Source: Paenibacillus sp. CC-CFT747 | GTDB taxonomy: Bacteria > Bacillota > Bacilli > Paenibacillales > NBRC-103111 | Reading direction: 5' to 3' | DNA length: 64,000 bases | NCBI GenBank assembly: GCA_030323305.1 | Contig: CP106741.1 | Location: 5,001-69,000 of the forward strand | In this document: positions 8,726-18,966 of the stretch, one piece after another | Layout of the letters: every line of letters begins with the position of its first letter | Numbering within the stretch: position 1 is the first letter of the stretch | The notes under the pieces: generated by a model | Database searches by the model: none | What the model was told of the DNA's origin: nothing | The model's input: only the letters and a program-made list of their open reading frames with translations | Position numbers and translations under genes: made by a program

Positions 8726-11378
8726 TTACTTGGCCTCGTACCAGTTGATTCCATGTTCCACGTCCACCTTAAGCGGCACGTCCAGCGGTAGGGCGTTCTC
8801 CATAACCTCCGGCACGAGGCGGCTCATCGTTTCGAGTTCCTCCTCGGGCACTTCGAACACCAATTCATCATGAACCTGAAGAAGCATCCGGCTCTTCAGC
8901 TTCTCATCAGCCAGCCGTTCCGCCATCTGAACCATAGCAAGCTTGATGATATCCGCCGCGGTTCCTTGAATCGGCGTATTCATGGCCGTGCGCTCGGCAA
9001 AGGAACGCAGGTTATAGTTGGAGGCTTTGATTTCCGGCAGGTATCTTCTTCTCTGCAGCAGAGTAGTCACATACCCGTCTTCTCTCGCCTTCTTGATGAT
9101 ATCGTCCATATACCGGCGGACTCCCTGGAACACGGCAAAATACTGCTCGATGAACTTCGCCGCCTCCGCCCGGGTGATGTCCAGGTTCTGGGAGAGGCCG
9201 TAGTCGCTGATCCCGTAGACGATACCAAAGTTAACCGCCTTCGCGGACCGGCGCATGTTCTTGTCCACCTCCGCTTCGGACACCCCAAAGACATCCATGG
9301 CGGTTTTCGTATGAATATCCATGTTCTCATGAAAAGCTTCCATCAATCTCTCGTCATGAGAGATATGCGCCAGCACCCGAAGCTCAATCTGGGAATAATC
9401 CGCCGCCAGAATCCGCCAGCCCGGTTCGGAGGGAACAAAGGCTTTGCGGATTTTGCGACCTTCTTCTAGCCGGATCGGAATGTTCTGCAGGTTCGGGTAT
9501 TGCGAGCTCAACCGACCCGTAGCCGCAATGGTCTGCTTGTACACCGTATGGATTTTGCCGTCGCTCGGCCGGATTTCCTTCAGCAGCCCTTCGATATAAG
9601 TGGACTGAAGCTTGGCCAGCGTCCGGTAATCGAGAATGTGGGAAACGATCTCGTGCTTGGTTCTTAGCCGCTCGAGCACCTCGGCGTCCGTGGAAGGACC
9701 GGTCTTGGTCTTCTTGTAAACAGGCAGATTCAAGCGGTCGAATAGGATTTCCCCGAGCTGCTTCGGCGAATTAATGTTGAATTCCCCGCCCGCATGCTCG
9801 TAAATGTGCCCGATGAGCTGCGCGATCCGTTCGGAGAGCTCCCGGCCGATGTCCTCAAGCTCCTGCTTGTTGACCTTGATTCCCTGCTTCTCCATGTCGC
9901 CCAGGACATTGGAAAGAGGAAGCTCCAGCTCGTGGTACAGCCGGTTCATTCCATTGTCTTCCAGCTCTTTCTCCTGAATGGAAGCAATCTGGTAAATGGC
10001 CGCGGCCTTGCGGCATAGATGCTCGCTGACCTGGTCCACCTCGGGAACCTTGAACTTGGCCCCTTTGCCGAACACTTCGGCATCATCCTTCACACCCGAA
10101 AGCTTATACTTCGAGGCAAGGGCATTCAGCGTAAGGGTCGATTCCGTCGGATCCAGCAGATAAGTGGCTAGCATAACATCGAAAACGCAGCCCTCGAGCG
10201 GAATCCCCTCCCAGGCCAGCGCAACCAGGGCCCGGTGCAGGTCACACATCTTCTTCGGCTTGTCCGGATCGGCCAGCCAGCGGCGGACCGGCTCCGCGGC
10301 CTCCGCCTTCAGGACGTCAAGAGGAGCATAATAAGTGGCATCCTCGGTATAGAAAGCCGCTCCCAGGACGACCGCGTTGTGCGGATTATCTCCAATCACT
10401 TCCACATGAAGGGACAATACCTGGGGAAGTTTCTCCGCGAAATCCCCCACCGATTCCTCCGTAAGAATGCGGGTGTTGAGCTCTTCCAGCACCGCCGGCT
10501 CCTCATCCGTTTCTTCCGCACCGGAGAAGTCCATCTTCTCTAGCAGGGATTTGAACTCCAGCTTGCGGAAAACGGACCCGAGCGCCTGCTTGTCATAGCC
10601 GTTATAAGCCTGCTCTTCCCAGGAAATGCTCATCGGCACGTCCCGGAAAATAGTCGCAAGCTCTTTACTCATCCGGGCGTCGTCGGCATGGGCTTGGATC
10701 TTCTCGCCCATCTTCCCTTTAATGGAGCCGGCGTTGGCGAGCACCTCTTCTACCGACCCATATTCGTGCAGCAGCTTGAGCGCCGTCTTCTCTCCTACTC
10801 CGGGTATTCCCGGTATGTTGTCCGAGCTGTCTCCCATGAGCCCCTTCAGATCGCGGATCTGATCGGGGGTGAGGCCATAGCGTTCTTTAAGCTGAGCCGG
10901 ATCGTACAGCTCAATCTCGCTGATCCCTTTGCGGGTGATGGCAATCGTCACGCGGTCGGAAGCCAGCTGAAGCATGTCCTTGTCGCCGGTGACCACCAGC
11001 ACGTCCATCCCCTGTTCGTCCGCCGCCCGCGTCATCGTCCCGATGATATCATCCGCTTCATAGCCCTCGAGCTCAAACTGGGAAATGGTAAAGGCCCGGA
11101 TAAGGTCCTTGATGAGCGGAAACTGCTCCGAAAGCTCGGGAGGCGTTTTGGCCCGCCCCCTTGTATTCCTTATAGTCGGTATGCCGGAAAGTAATTTTGC
11201 CCGCGTCGAAGGCCACAAGAAAATGGGTAGGCTTCTGCTCTTCGATCAGCTTAAGAAGCATGGTGGTAAACCCGAAAACCGCATTGGTGTGAAGCCCGCT
11301 CGAATTGCTGAGCAGAGGCAGGGCGTAGAAGGCCCGGTTGGCAATGCTGTTGCCGTCGATGAGAATTAATTTACTCAA
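8726..11378 (-). CDS. polA: DNA polymerase I (frameshifted)
   Basis: This repair and replication polymerase of about 884 residues has an N-terminal 5'-3' exonuclease (LILIDGNSIANRAF), a degenerate 3'-5' exonuclease domain and a family A polymerase domain. Visible motifs are DYSQIELRVLAH (A), RRSAKAVNFGIVYGISDYGL (B) and LLQVHDELVFEVP (C). The exonuclease I position reads LHVEV instead of DxE, so proofreading is probably absent, as in Bacillus. The start is TTG at 11378 with GAGGTG upstream. A G5 run near 11155-11160 holds a frame error that separates residues 1-73 from the rest. Since the gene is normally kept intact, I read this as a sequencing error. Confidence 0.93.
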
Positions 11379-11514
11379 TGGGATAGCACCTCTATCGTTT
11401 GAAATAACTACTGCCATCATAGCATACCGAAACCGCCGGATAAAACCTTCCGGGGCCGCATAAACATGGAAAAAGGCCCTAGGCCTCGGGAATCCGCCGG
11501 GAGGGAAGGAACGG

Positions 11515-12348
11515 ATGAAGAATCATTTTTCACCGGAGCTGAAAAAGGTCATTTACTTTGACATGAGCCACACGCTCGTCGATTTGAAGCAGAGCTTCAA
11601 CCAGGCGTTCAAGGAAACGGTCCGGGAATACACCGGACGCTGGGAGGGACCCGGGGCCGACCCGGAGCGGATGCTGGACGTTTACTGGGAGGAATGGAAA
11701 AGACGGAGTCCGGCCGGCCGGGAAACCGCTGCCCGCAAGGGCGCTGCCGTGCGTCAGGCCCGGAAGCCGGTCAGCCCGCCCGGAAGGCGCCGGGCGAAAG
11801 GGACGGCCGGGTGGGACCAGTCGTCTTCCGGCCTGCGGCTGGCCTGCCTTGCGGCGGCGCTGCAAGGGCTGCCCGTGCCTCCCGGCGGAGTCTTCCTGAA
11901 GGCGGTCGATGCGAAGATCCGCGAGAACGCGGAGCTGCATCCCCGCCTGATGCCGGGCGCCCGGGAGGCGCTGGAGCGGCTCGCGCCGCGGTACCGGCTG
12001 GCCGTGATCAGCAACGGCTCCGCCGAGAAGCGGCTCAGCCAGCTGCAGCGGCTCGGGCTCGGCAGGCTGATCCCGCCGGAGCATGTGTTCACGGCCGCCG
12101 CGAGCGCCCGCCGGAAGCCAAGCCCCTCATCTTCGCGCATGCGCTGAAGGGGATGGGCATCTCCGGCCCCCAGGCCGTCATGGTCGGTGATTCGTGGGAG
12201 AAGGACATCGCCGGAGCGGTGGCGGCCGGCATCGACGCCGTCTGGCTTCATCCCGGCCACGCCAAAAGAGCTCCCTGCGAAAGCTGGGGAGCCGTAAAGT
12301 CTATATCATCCGGCGGATGGACCAGCTCGTTCCGATTCTCCTGCCTTA
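11515..12348 (+). CDS. HAD-superfamily hydrolase (two frameshifts)
   Basis: This HAD-like protein of about 278 residues is divergent from polA. Motif II is VISNGS, motif III a lysine in KPSPLIFAHAL and motif IV VMVGDSWEKDI. Motif I reads FDMSHTLVD, so the nucleophile Asp is present but the usual second Asp is Ser. The start ATG at 11515 follows GGAAGGAA. One base is missing at the C4 run 12123-12126. A second shift of opposite net phase lies near 12262-12275, after which the frame reads VYIIRRMDQLVPILLP to the stop. The substrate is unknown. Residues 60-120 are rich in R, P and G and could hide another error. Confidence 0.75.
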
Positions 12349-12394
12349 AGGCCGTAAGAAGCTTGGTTCCGCCTCTTCGCCCATAACGATGCCG

Positions 12395-12428
12395 AAAGGG
12401 ATGCTCCGTGCGGGGCATCCCTTTCTTG
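12395..12428. terminator. bidirectional terminator between the HAD gene and phoU
   Basis: AAAGGGATGC pairs with GCATCCCTTT around a GC-rich loop, with T-rich sequence on the plus strand and A-rich sequence on the other side. It lies between two convergent genes. Confidence 0.85.
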
Positions 12429-12436
12429 TGACAACC

Positions 12437-13096
12437 TTATACGTTCAAATCCTTGCGCTTGCCGGTCACGAGGAAGATGACGCCTTCCCCGATGTTCGTC
12501 GTATGATCGGCGACCCGCTCCAGATGATTGGCCACCATGATCAGATGCGTGAGCTGACGGTTCACCGCCAGATCGGTTCCCATCAGAGCCGTCACGTCCA
12601 TGAGCACGGTACTGTAAAGCTTGTCGACTTCGTCGTCCTTCTCCGCGAGCGATGCGGCCCGGTTGATGTCCTTCTCCGTAAAGGAGAGCAGGCTTTCGCG
12701 CAGCATGCCCATGGCAAGGTCCGCCATGCGGGGGATGTCGATCAAGGGCTTAACCAGATTCTCGCCGGTCATCCGGATCGTCACCTTCGCGATATCGACC
12801 GCATGGTCGGCGATCCGTTCCAGGTCTATGGCAATTTTAAGGGTCATCCCGATAATCCGCAGATCGCTTGCCATCGGCTGCTGCAGGGCGATCAGCCTTA
12901 GGCAGCGCTCCTCGATCCGGGACATCAGGTCATCGACCTGATCGTCCTTCTCTACGGTGTCTCTCGCCTTCTGCTCGTCGAGGTTCTTGAGGGAATCCAC
13001 GGCGCTCTGGATTTGGCGCTCCACCAGCTCCCCCATGACAAGCAGCTGCTGTTGAAGCTCATTCAAGGCTTGATGGTATTTCGGTCTTGTATCCAA
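12437..13096 (-). CDS. phoU: phosphate transport regulator PhoU
   Basis: This cytoplasmic protein links the Pst transporter to the PhoR/PhoP system and tunes phosphate uptake. The intact 219-residue protein has the two PhoU three-helix bundles, each with the E/D-rich metal motif ([11 protein letters not shown] near residue 95 and [12 protein letters not shown] near 198). The start is TTG at 13096 with AAGGGATGAG upstream. It is the last gene of the pst operon, 18 bp after pstB. Confidence 0.92.
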   Translation of the reverse strand: MDTRPKYHQALNELQQQLLVMGELVERQIQSAVDSLKNLDEQKARDTVEKDDQVDDLMSRIEERCLRLIALQQPMASDLRIIGMTLKIAIDLERIADHAVDIAKVTIRMTGENLVKPLIDIPRMADLAMGMLRESLLSFTEKDINRAASLAEKDDEVDKLYSTVLMDVTALMGTDLAVNRQLTHLIMVANHLERVADHTTNIGEGVIFLVTGKRKDLNV

Positions 13097-13114
13097 TGCG
13101 TCTCATCCCTTCTG

Positions 13115-13875
13115 TTATCCGAATCTCCCGGTAATATAGTCTTCCGTCCGCTGGTCGCCGGGCGTCGTAAAGATCTTGTCCGTCTTGTTCGACTCCACCA
13201 GGAATCCGTTAAGAAAAAGGAAGTGTGGTCCGATATCCGGGCGGCCTGCTGCATATTGTGGGTCACAATGATAATCGTATAGCGTTCCTTCAGCTTCTGG
13301 GTCAGTTCCTCCACTTTCAAGGTGGAGATCGGGTCGAGGGCGGAGGTCGGCTCATCCATGAGCAGTACGTCCGGCTCTACGGCCAGCAGGCGGGCAATGC
13401 ACAGGCGCTGCTGCTGTCCTCCGGACAGCCCGAGGGCCGACTTGTTGAGACGGTCCTTGACCTCGTCCCAGAGGGCCGCCTGTTCGAGGCTCCTCTCGAC
13501 AATCTCGTCCAGCACCGCTTTCTTCTTGATGCCGTGAATGCGCGGCCCGTAGGCAATGTTGTCGTAAATGCTCATCGGAAACGGATTGGGGCGCTGGAAC
13601 ACCATCCCCACCCGTTTGCGCAAGGAAGCCACATCGGCGTCGGGCCCATAAATGTCCTGGCCGTCGACGAGGATTTTTCCGTTAATACGAACTCCTTCGA
13701 TAAGATCGTTCATCCGGTTCAAGGTGCGCAGGAAGGTCGATTTGCCGCATCCCGAGGGCCCGATTAGAGCCGAAATGGAATTCTCGGGAATGTCCAGCTG
13801 GATATCGTGAAGGGCTTTGTTATCCCCATAGGATAAATTTAGTTGGTCAACTTGAATTTTATGTTTAACGGCCAT
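13115..13875 (-). CDS. pstB: phosphate ABC transporter ATP-binding protein PstB (frameshifted)
   Basis: This is the ATPase of the high-affinity phosphate importer. It has Walker [10 protein letters not shown], signature LSGGQQQR, Walker [14 protein letters not shown] and the H-loop VTHNMQQA. One base is missing in the T5 run (plus strand A13214-13218). With it restored, the protein ends in the conserved tail [19 protein letters not shown] and stops at 13115, about 253 residues. Without it the reading frame runs on into phoU. Its start overlaps the pstA end by 11 bases. Confidence 0.93.
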
Positions 13876-14736
13876 TAGGATTTCCCCCGGTTAATCGTTT
13901 CTGGATGATTCGGCTCGGAATGGCTATGAGCAAGTTGAAAATCAAGACGATAAGAACAAGCAGGGCCCCGCTCGCCTGGGCGATCTCTTTCGCATCCGGC
14001 GCAAGGGAGGTCGAGCCCGAATACCACAGATGGACGGCCAGCGTTTCCCCCATCTCCAGCAGGTTAAAGTCGGGAAAATGCCGCGAAACGGACGTTCCGG
14101 CTGTGTAGATCAGAACGGCGGTTTCCCCGAGCGCGCGCCCGGAAACAAGGGTGATTCCGGTAATGAGTCCGGGCAGTGCAGACGGCAGCAGAACCTTGCG
14201 GACCGCCTGCCACCGGGTCGAGCCGAGGGCAAGCGACGCTTCCCAGTAAGATTCCGGTACGGTACGGATCGACTCCTCCGTCACCCTCACCAGAACGGGA
14301 AGATTGAGCAGGAAAGCGTGGCGGCTCCGCCAAGAATCGAGAACTTCAAGCCCATCCAGTTAACGAACAGAAGGGCTCCGAACAAACCGAAGACGATGGA
14401 GGGCACGGAGGACAAAGCCTCTACGGAAATGCGGATCAGTTCCGTGAACTTGTTCCTTTTGGCGTAAACGGCCAGATAAATCCCCGCTCCGATTCCGATC
14501 GGAAGAGAGAAAAGCAGCGAGAGAAACAGAATGTAAAAGGAGTTGAACAGCATCGGGCCTACTCCCCCGCCGGCCAGAACCTCGTTCGGTTTGCCGGTCA
14601 GAAAGCTCCAGGACAGGTGAGACAGTCCGCTGCCTAGAATACGAATGAGAAACCAGGCCAGAATAACGATTATGGCAATGCCCGCCGCCCAAAAGTACAG
14701 AGTGGCCAGCCGGTCCGCCGCTTTGTTGCGTTTCAT
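13865..14736 (-). CDS. pstA: phosphate ABC transporter permease PstA (frameshifted)
   Basis: This is one of two membrane subunits of the phosphate importer, about 290 residues with six predicted membrane segments. The N-terminal part has [17 protein letters not shown] and the sequence [17 protein letters not shown]. The coupling EAA-type loop is [29 protein letters not shown] in the second part. One base is missing near 14310-14316 (TTTCCTG), which splits the gene into two frames; with it the frame reads [17 protein letters not shown]. The start overlaps the pstC stop by four bases. Confidence 0.92.
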
Positions 14737-15677
14737 TTCAGCTCACTCCTTTTGGCGATGATGCGGATCAAGAGGATCAGGCCCAGGGAAATAACCAGCA
14801 GAACAAGCGCCATCAAGTAAAGCGCGTTGTTCCACGTCGTGCCGTAGAAGGTATTCGGCATGTCTTTGACGATGGCGGTCGTCAGAACCGTCGTCGAATC
14901 CAGCAGCGAGCCGGGAATTTTAGGAGAGTTCCCGATGACCATGAAGACGGCCATTGTCTCCCCAATCGCCCGGCCCATGCCGAGGATAACTCCTGTCAGA
15001 ATCCCCGGTCTTGCAGCAGGCAGGAGCACCCGCCAGATGGTCTGCCACCGGGTGGCCCCGAGGGCAAGCGAGGCTTCCTCCAGCCGCCCGGGAAGTGAAC
15101 GGAGTGCATCCTCTGAGATGGACATGATAGTCGGAAGAATCATGACGGCCAGAATAATCGAGGCCGGCAGGATGCCGTAGCCGAGCCCTCCGCCGAACGT
15201 TTTACCGAGAAACGGAACGATGACCGTAAGCCCGATCAGGCCGTAGACAACGGATGGGATCCCGACGAACAGATCGGCGGCCGGACGCAAAATTTCCCGC
15301 ATCCATTTCGGTGCGATCTTGGCCATGAACACCGCCCCCGATAAAGCGAGTGGAACGGACAGTATGACCGCTAGTAACGTCATAAGCAGGGTGCTGTATA
15401 AGAACGGAAAGGCACCGTAACGCGGCTGCTCTGAGGAAGGGCTCCAGTCGGTCGACAGGAAGAACTCCGCAAAGGACAGGTCCTTGAACGTTTGGGTTCC
15501 CTGGAAGCCTACGAACAGAATAATCGAAAAGATAACGGCGGCCACCAGAATCGCGCTTCCGACAAACACCCAGCGCATCGTATGATCGTAGCGGTGCTGG
15601 GCCTTCGTCCATTTGGGCGATTGACCGCCGGCGGCCGGCTTGGCTCTGCCATTTAGGTCTTTAGCTGCAATAGACAA
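14733..15677 (-). CDS. pstC: phosphate ABC transporter permease PstC
   Basis: This is the second membrane subunit of the phosphate importer, 314 residues and intact. It has a first membrane segment around residues 33-55 (WVFVGSAILVAAVIFSIILF) and the coupling loop EASLALGATRWQTIWRVLLP, nearly the same as in PstA. It overlaps pstA as ATGA and sits about 200 bp downstream of pstS, behind a hairpin that probably reduces read-through. Confidence 0.93.
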   Translation of the reverse strand: MSIAAKDLNGRAKPAAGGQSPKWTKAQHRYDHTMRWVFVGSAILVAAVIFSIILFVGFQGTQTFKDLSFAEFFLSTDWSPSSEQPRYGAFPFLYSTLLMTLLAVILSVPLALSGAVFMAKIAPKWMREILRPAADLFVGIPSVVYGLIGLTVIVPFLGKTFGGGLGYGILPASIILAVMILPTIMSISEDALRSLPGRLEEASLALGATRWQTIWRVLLPAARPGILTGVILGMGRAIGETMAVFMVIGNSPKIPGSLLDSTTVLTTAIVKDMPNTFYGTTWNNALYLMALVLLVISLGLILLIRIIAKRSELK

Positions 15678-15812
15678 GGCGATAACCTCCAGGAAGTAAT
15701 GGTGTATGTCCTTAATAATAGGCAGTGTATGTTAGGAGAAAATAAATGAATTGTTAAGGCAGTGTAAATTCCCTGTTGTTATGCGCGCGAAGTCCCATGA
15801 CGGAACCAACGC

Positions 15813-15840
15813 AAAAAAGACCGGTTTCCCGGTCTTTTTT
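15813..15840 (-). terminator. attenuating hairpin between pstS and pstC
   Basis: AAAAAAGACCGG pairs with CCGGTCTTTTTT around a tiny loop. In pst operons a partial terminator after pstS lets the binding protein be made in excess over the membrane subunits; the position fits that role. It lies about 35 bases after the pstS stop. Confidence 0.8.
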
Positions 15841-15873
15841 GCAACTTAGAAGAAAATGGGTTTAGAACCAAGC

Positions 15874-16776
15874 TTATTTTTTAACAAGATCGGCCGGCAG
15901 GAAGCCCATTTTCTGTACTTCCGGCTTCTCGAAGAATTCCTTGCTCATGATGAAGTCGAGGAAAGCCTTGGTGGCGCCTGTAGCTTCACCCTTCGTGTAC
16001 ATGTGCTCGACCCCGTACAGCGGGTATTTGCCTTCTTTGATGGTATCTTTGGAATAAGCCACGCCATCGATTTTTAGGGCTTTTACTTTATCCGTGATGT
16101 AAGGAACATCGACGTAGCCAATGGAGCCGGCTCCTTGGGTAACTGCTTCGGCTACCGTTTTGCTGGAATCCTGCGTTACGCCTTCCTTGGAGAAGTCTTT
16201 GCCGTCCAGGATAATCTTCTGAACGAGCTTACGGGAACCGGAGCTGTCCGGACGGTGCACCAGGTTGATCTTGGCGTCCTTGCCGCCTACCTCTTTCCAG
16301 TTCGTGATTTTGCCGGAGAAGATGTCGGCCGCTTGCTGCTTCGTGACGGAATCGATCGTAACATCGTTGTTCACGATAAGGGCAAACGGGGCGATGCAGA
16401 CGATATGGTCTACCAATTTATCTTTGTATTCAGCGGCTGCTTCCACGTCGGAGTTCCCGATGTTGGATACGCCGTCGGCCACGTTCTTAACTCCCGTGCC
16501 CGATCCGCCGCCGGTTACTTGAATGTTCGCGCCTTTGTTCTTGGCCATGAAATCTTGAGCGGCCAGCTGAACCAGCGGCTGAAGAGCCGTCGATCCGGAA
16601 GCCGTCACCGTACCGGTTACTTCAGGGCCTTGGGAAGGCTGGTTGGATGCGGCAGCCGTCGGTGCCGTCGATGGAGAAGAACCGGCGCCTGCGTTCTCGT
16701 CTTTGTTTCCGCAAGCCGAAAGGACCCCCGCTGCTAATACTACGGATGCTGCTAAGCCAAACCACTTTTTCGACAT
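15874..16776 (-). CDS. pstS: phosphate-binding lipoprotein PstS
   Basis: This surface-anchored receptor delivers phosphate to PstCA. The 300-residue protein has a lipoprotein signal (LAAGVLSAC), a low-complexity linker rich in A, S, T and P, then the PBP-like domain with the phosphate-binding segments ASGSTALQPL, GSGTGVKNV and RPDSSGSRKL. I choose the ATG at 16776 because AGGAGG lies ten bases upstream. It is the first gene of pstSCAB-phoU and follows a strong Pho box. Confidence 0.94.
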   Translation of the reverse strand: MSKKWFGLAASVVLAAGVLSACGNKDENAGAGSSPSTAPTAAASNQPSQGPEVTGTVTASGSTALQPLVQLAAQDFMAKNKGANIQVTGGGSGTGVKNVADGVSNIGNSDVEAAAEYKDKLVDHIVCIAPFALIVNNDVTIDSVTKQQAADIFSGKITNWKEVGGKDAKINLVHRPDSSGSRKLVQKIILDGKDFSKEGVTQDSSKTVAEAVTQGAGSIGYVDVPYITDKVKALKIDGVAYSKDTIKEGKYPLYGVEHMYTKGEATGATKAFLDFIMSKEFFEKPEVQKMGFLPADLVKK

Positions 16777-16827
16777 GATTCCATGTCCTCCTATCAATCC
16801 TCTATATTTTGTTTACGAGATTTAGGA

Positions 16828-16877
16828 TAACAGCCGATTGTTAAAGCAGAACCCAAGAAACGTTAAGGGAGTGTTAA
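16828..16877 (-). promoter_or_regulatory. PhoP box array upstream of pstS
   Basis: Read on the minus strand, five TTAACA-like hexamers follow one another with exact 11-base periodicity: TTAACA, TTAACG, TTGGGT-like, TTAACA and CTGTTA, each separated by five bases. Four are close to the B. subtilis PhoP repeat TT(A/T/C)ACA. The array ends 51 bases before the pstS start, so phosphate starvation should induce the operon through PhoP. Confidence 0.85.
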
Positions 16878-17034
16878 AACTTTTGACAAAGAGTTCTGTC
16901 TGGGTCCAAAGCCCTGGACGACCGGTTAAACCTGTCGGATTTTATCGAATTAACATCCGTATAACAAAACGCTCTCTTTCTTTTAATAGTTGGTTTGTAT
17001 ACTGGCCTCAAAGGAAGATTATGGAGGCGATCGT

Positions 17035-18779
17035 ATGGGAATCATTCGTTCAATTACCCTTAAAGCCCGGCTGGTTGGCAGCTTTGCCGCCATTGTGGCC
17101 GTCTTTGTCGGGGCGGCTGTCTTCAACTCCTGCCAACTTAACCGGATGGCGGAGCTGCAGGATGTCCAAACCGCTAAGCTATCGCTCAAGCAGATGGCGA
17201 TGGAGCTCAAGGTACAGGTTCAGGAGATGAAGGATCTCTCCTCCGGTCTCATGATTTCCCGTCAGGCTATCTACATAGAAAAGTATAGGGACCAGCGGCC
17301 CAGCTTTACCGAAACCATCCGCCGAATCGGCGACAGCGCCGAAACGGAAGAACAGATGCTTCGCAGAAGCCTGCTGATTACGGCTTCCGTGGAGTACCTC
17401 GAAACCTTCGACCGCGCCGTGAAGGTCATCCAGGACCCCGGTCTCACTCCCGTCGATGTCCAGACCAATATTGAGTCGATGTATAAACAGGCGCAGGAGC
17501 AGCGGGACCGTATTTTCGAGCTGGTGGACGGCTTCTATCAGGATTATCTTCGAGACTCCGAAGAAGCGGTCCAGGCCGCCTCCCGAACCATGGAGGAGAG
17601 CTCCCGGGTATTAACCGCGTCCTCCGCCGCGGCTGTGGTGTTTACCCTTGCCGTCTCGTTTCTTTTGACCCGTTCCTTCTCCCGTCCGATCCGCGTTCTG
17701 CAGGCCGCTGTGGCCCGTCTCGCCGAAGGGGACCTGAGGCAGAGGATCGGTTCGGCGTCCCGGGACGAGCTGGGGCAATTGAGTCAAAGCTTCGACCGGA
17801 TGACGGAACGGGTTCAGGCCATGCTCGGCCAATCCCGGGAAATCGCCTCCACCCTGGCCGGGCATTCCCGTTCGCTTCATGCCTTTTCCGAGCAGACGTC
17901 CGCCGCCAACGCCGATATTCAGCGGGCCATCGAGGAGATTTCCTCAGGCACCGCTCAGCAGGCCGGACAAGCGGAAACCAGCGCCAGTCTAATTGCGGGC
18001 TTGGAGGAAGAAATGGAGGGCATCCGTTCTTCGACGGAAGGGATGAGAAACGCCGTCGGCGGGACTTCGGGCCAACTGAGGATGGGCTCTCTGTCCATGC
18101 AGGCACTCGGTGAAGCCGCCTCCCATTCGGAAGAACTCCTGGAACAAGCCGTAAGGGACATGAACGAGCTAGCGCTTCATTCGGCTGAAATCGGAACGAT
18201 CACCAAGACGATAAGCGAGGTTTCCAAACAGACTCATATCCTTGCGTTGAATGCAGCCATTGAGGCGTCTCGTGCGGGCGAGCAGGGCCGGGGCTTCTCG
18301 GTGATTGCCGAAGAAGTACGCAAGCTTTCCCTCGAAACCGAGCAGTCCTCCCGCCGGATCGGGGAGATGGTGGAGAGCCTTCAGACCCAAACCCGGAAAA
18401 CGGATTCCAACCTGGCAGAGGTAAGAGAGGGGCTTTATGCCCAGAACCGCCAAGTAGCCGTCACCCTGGGCTCCTTCGAAGGAATCCGCCTGTCCATGGA
18501 AGATGTCGACGGCCGGATGAGGGACATTACGGAAGGCTGCAGGCCGCCCACGCCAAAAATAGCCGGTTGTCCGACTCGGTCCGCTACGTGGCCGCGGTCG
18601 CTCAAGAGGCAGCGGCGGGAGCAGAGCAGGTCAGCTCCACCTCGGAGGAGCAGAACCGCTCGCTGAACCGCATGACCGGACAAGCCGATGATATCCGCTA
18701 CCTCTCCGCCCGGCTGTTCGAGGAGATCAGCCGCTTTCACCTGGAGGAGAAGGAGGAGGGAAACGTTCAAGGAGAATAG
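17035..18779 (+). CDS. methyl-accepting chemotaxis protein (frameshifted near its end)
   Basis: This is a transmembrane chemoreceptor of about 581 residues. Membrane segment 1 is at residues 11-30, the extracellular four-helix-bundle-like sensor at 31-190, membrane segment 2 at about 191-212, a HAMP domain at 213-265 and the cytoplasmic signalling helices beyond. The conserved hairpin tip region reads [20 protein letters not shown] and [19 protein letters not shown]. The start ATG at 17035 follows GGAGGCG. One base is missing near 18535 (GAAGGCTG for GAAGGGCTG); the frame then continues to the stop at 18779. The ligand is unknown. Confidence 0.9.
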
Positions 18780-18801
18780 ACCCTAAAGTTTAAATCGGTT
18801 C

Positions 18802-18830
18802 TTGACGGCTGCCAGTTCCCTTGGTAATAT
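18802..18830 (+). promoter_or_regulatory. sigma-A promoter of the sulfonate-type binding protein gene
   Basis: TTGACG, exactly 17 bases, then TAATAT. It lies between the chemoreceptor stop and a strong terminator hairpin, and points at the binding-protein gene 137 bases downstream, leaving a leader RNA of about 130 bases. Confidence 0.7.
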
Positions 18831-18857
18831 AAATCCAATAAAACCAATTGTTTTTGT

Positions 18858-18931
18858 CGGAATAAAGTTCCGCTCATGTTGACCGTATCAACGGAGACAT
18901 CCCTGTTCTAGACGGGGGCGTCTCCGTTTTT
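18858..18931 (+). terminator. leader with two small hairpins and an intrinsic terminator (attenuator-like)
   Basis: The leader holds two 5-bp stems with 5-base loops, CGGAA/TTCCG (18858-18872) and GTTGA/TCAAC (18878-18892), followed by a terminator in which ACGGAGAC pairs with GTCTCCGT before TTTTT (18891-18931). The second hairpin shares two bases with the terminator stem. The terminator lies downstream of the promoter and upstream of the gene, which suggests transcription attenuation. I do not recognise a known riboswitch class. It could simply end chemoreceptor transcripts. Confidence 0.6.
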
Positions 18932-18966
18932 GCGTTACCATTAATTTTTGTTTAGGGGGAACTGTC

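Noticed and set aside
11754..12260. Long antisense frames over the HAD gene
   Set aside because: High GC content leaves several frames open. Only the plus strand shows HAD motifs.
18858..18931. Guanidine-II (mini-ykkC) or S-box riboswitch before the sulfonate-type receptor
   Set aside because: The two hairpin loops are TAAAG and CCGTA, not the ACGR loops of guanidine-II, and no S-box core is present.
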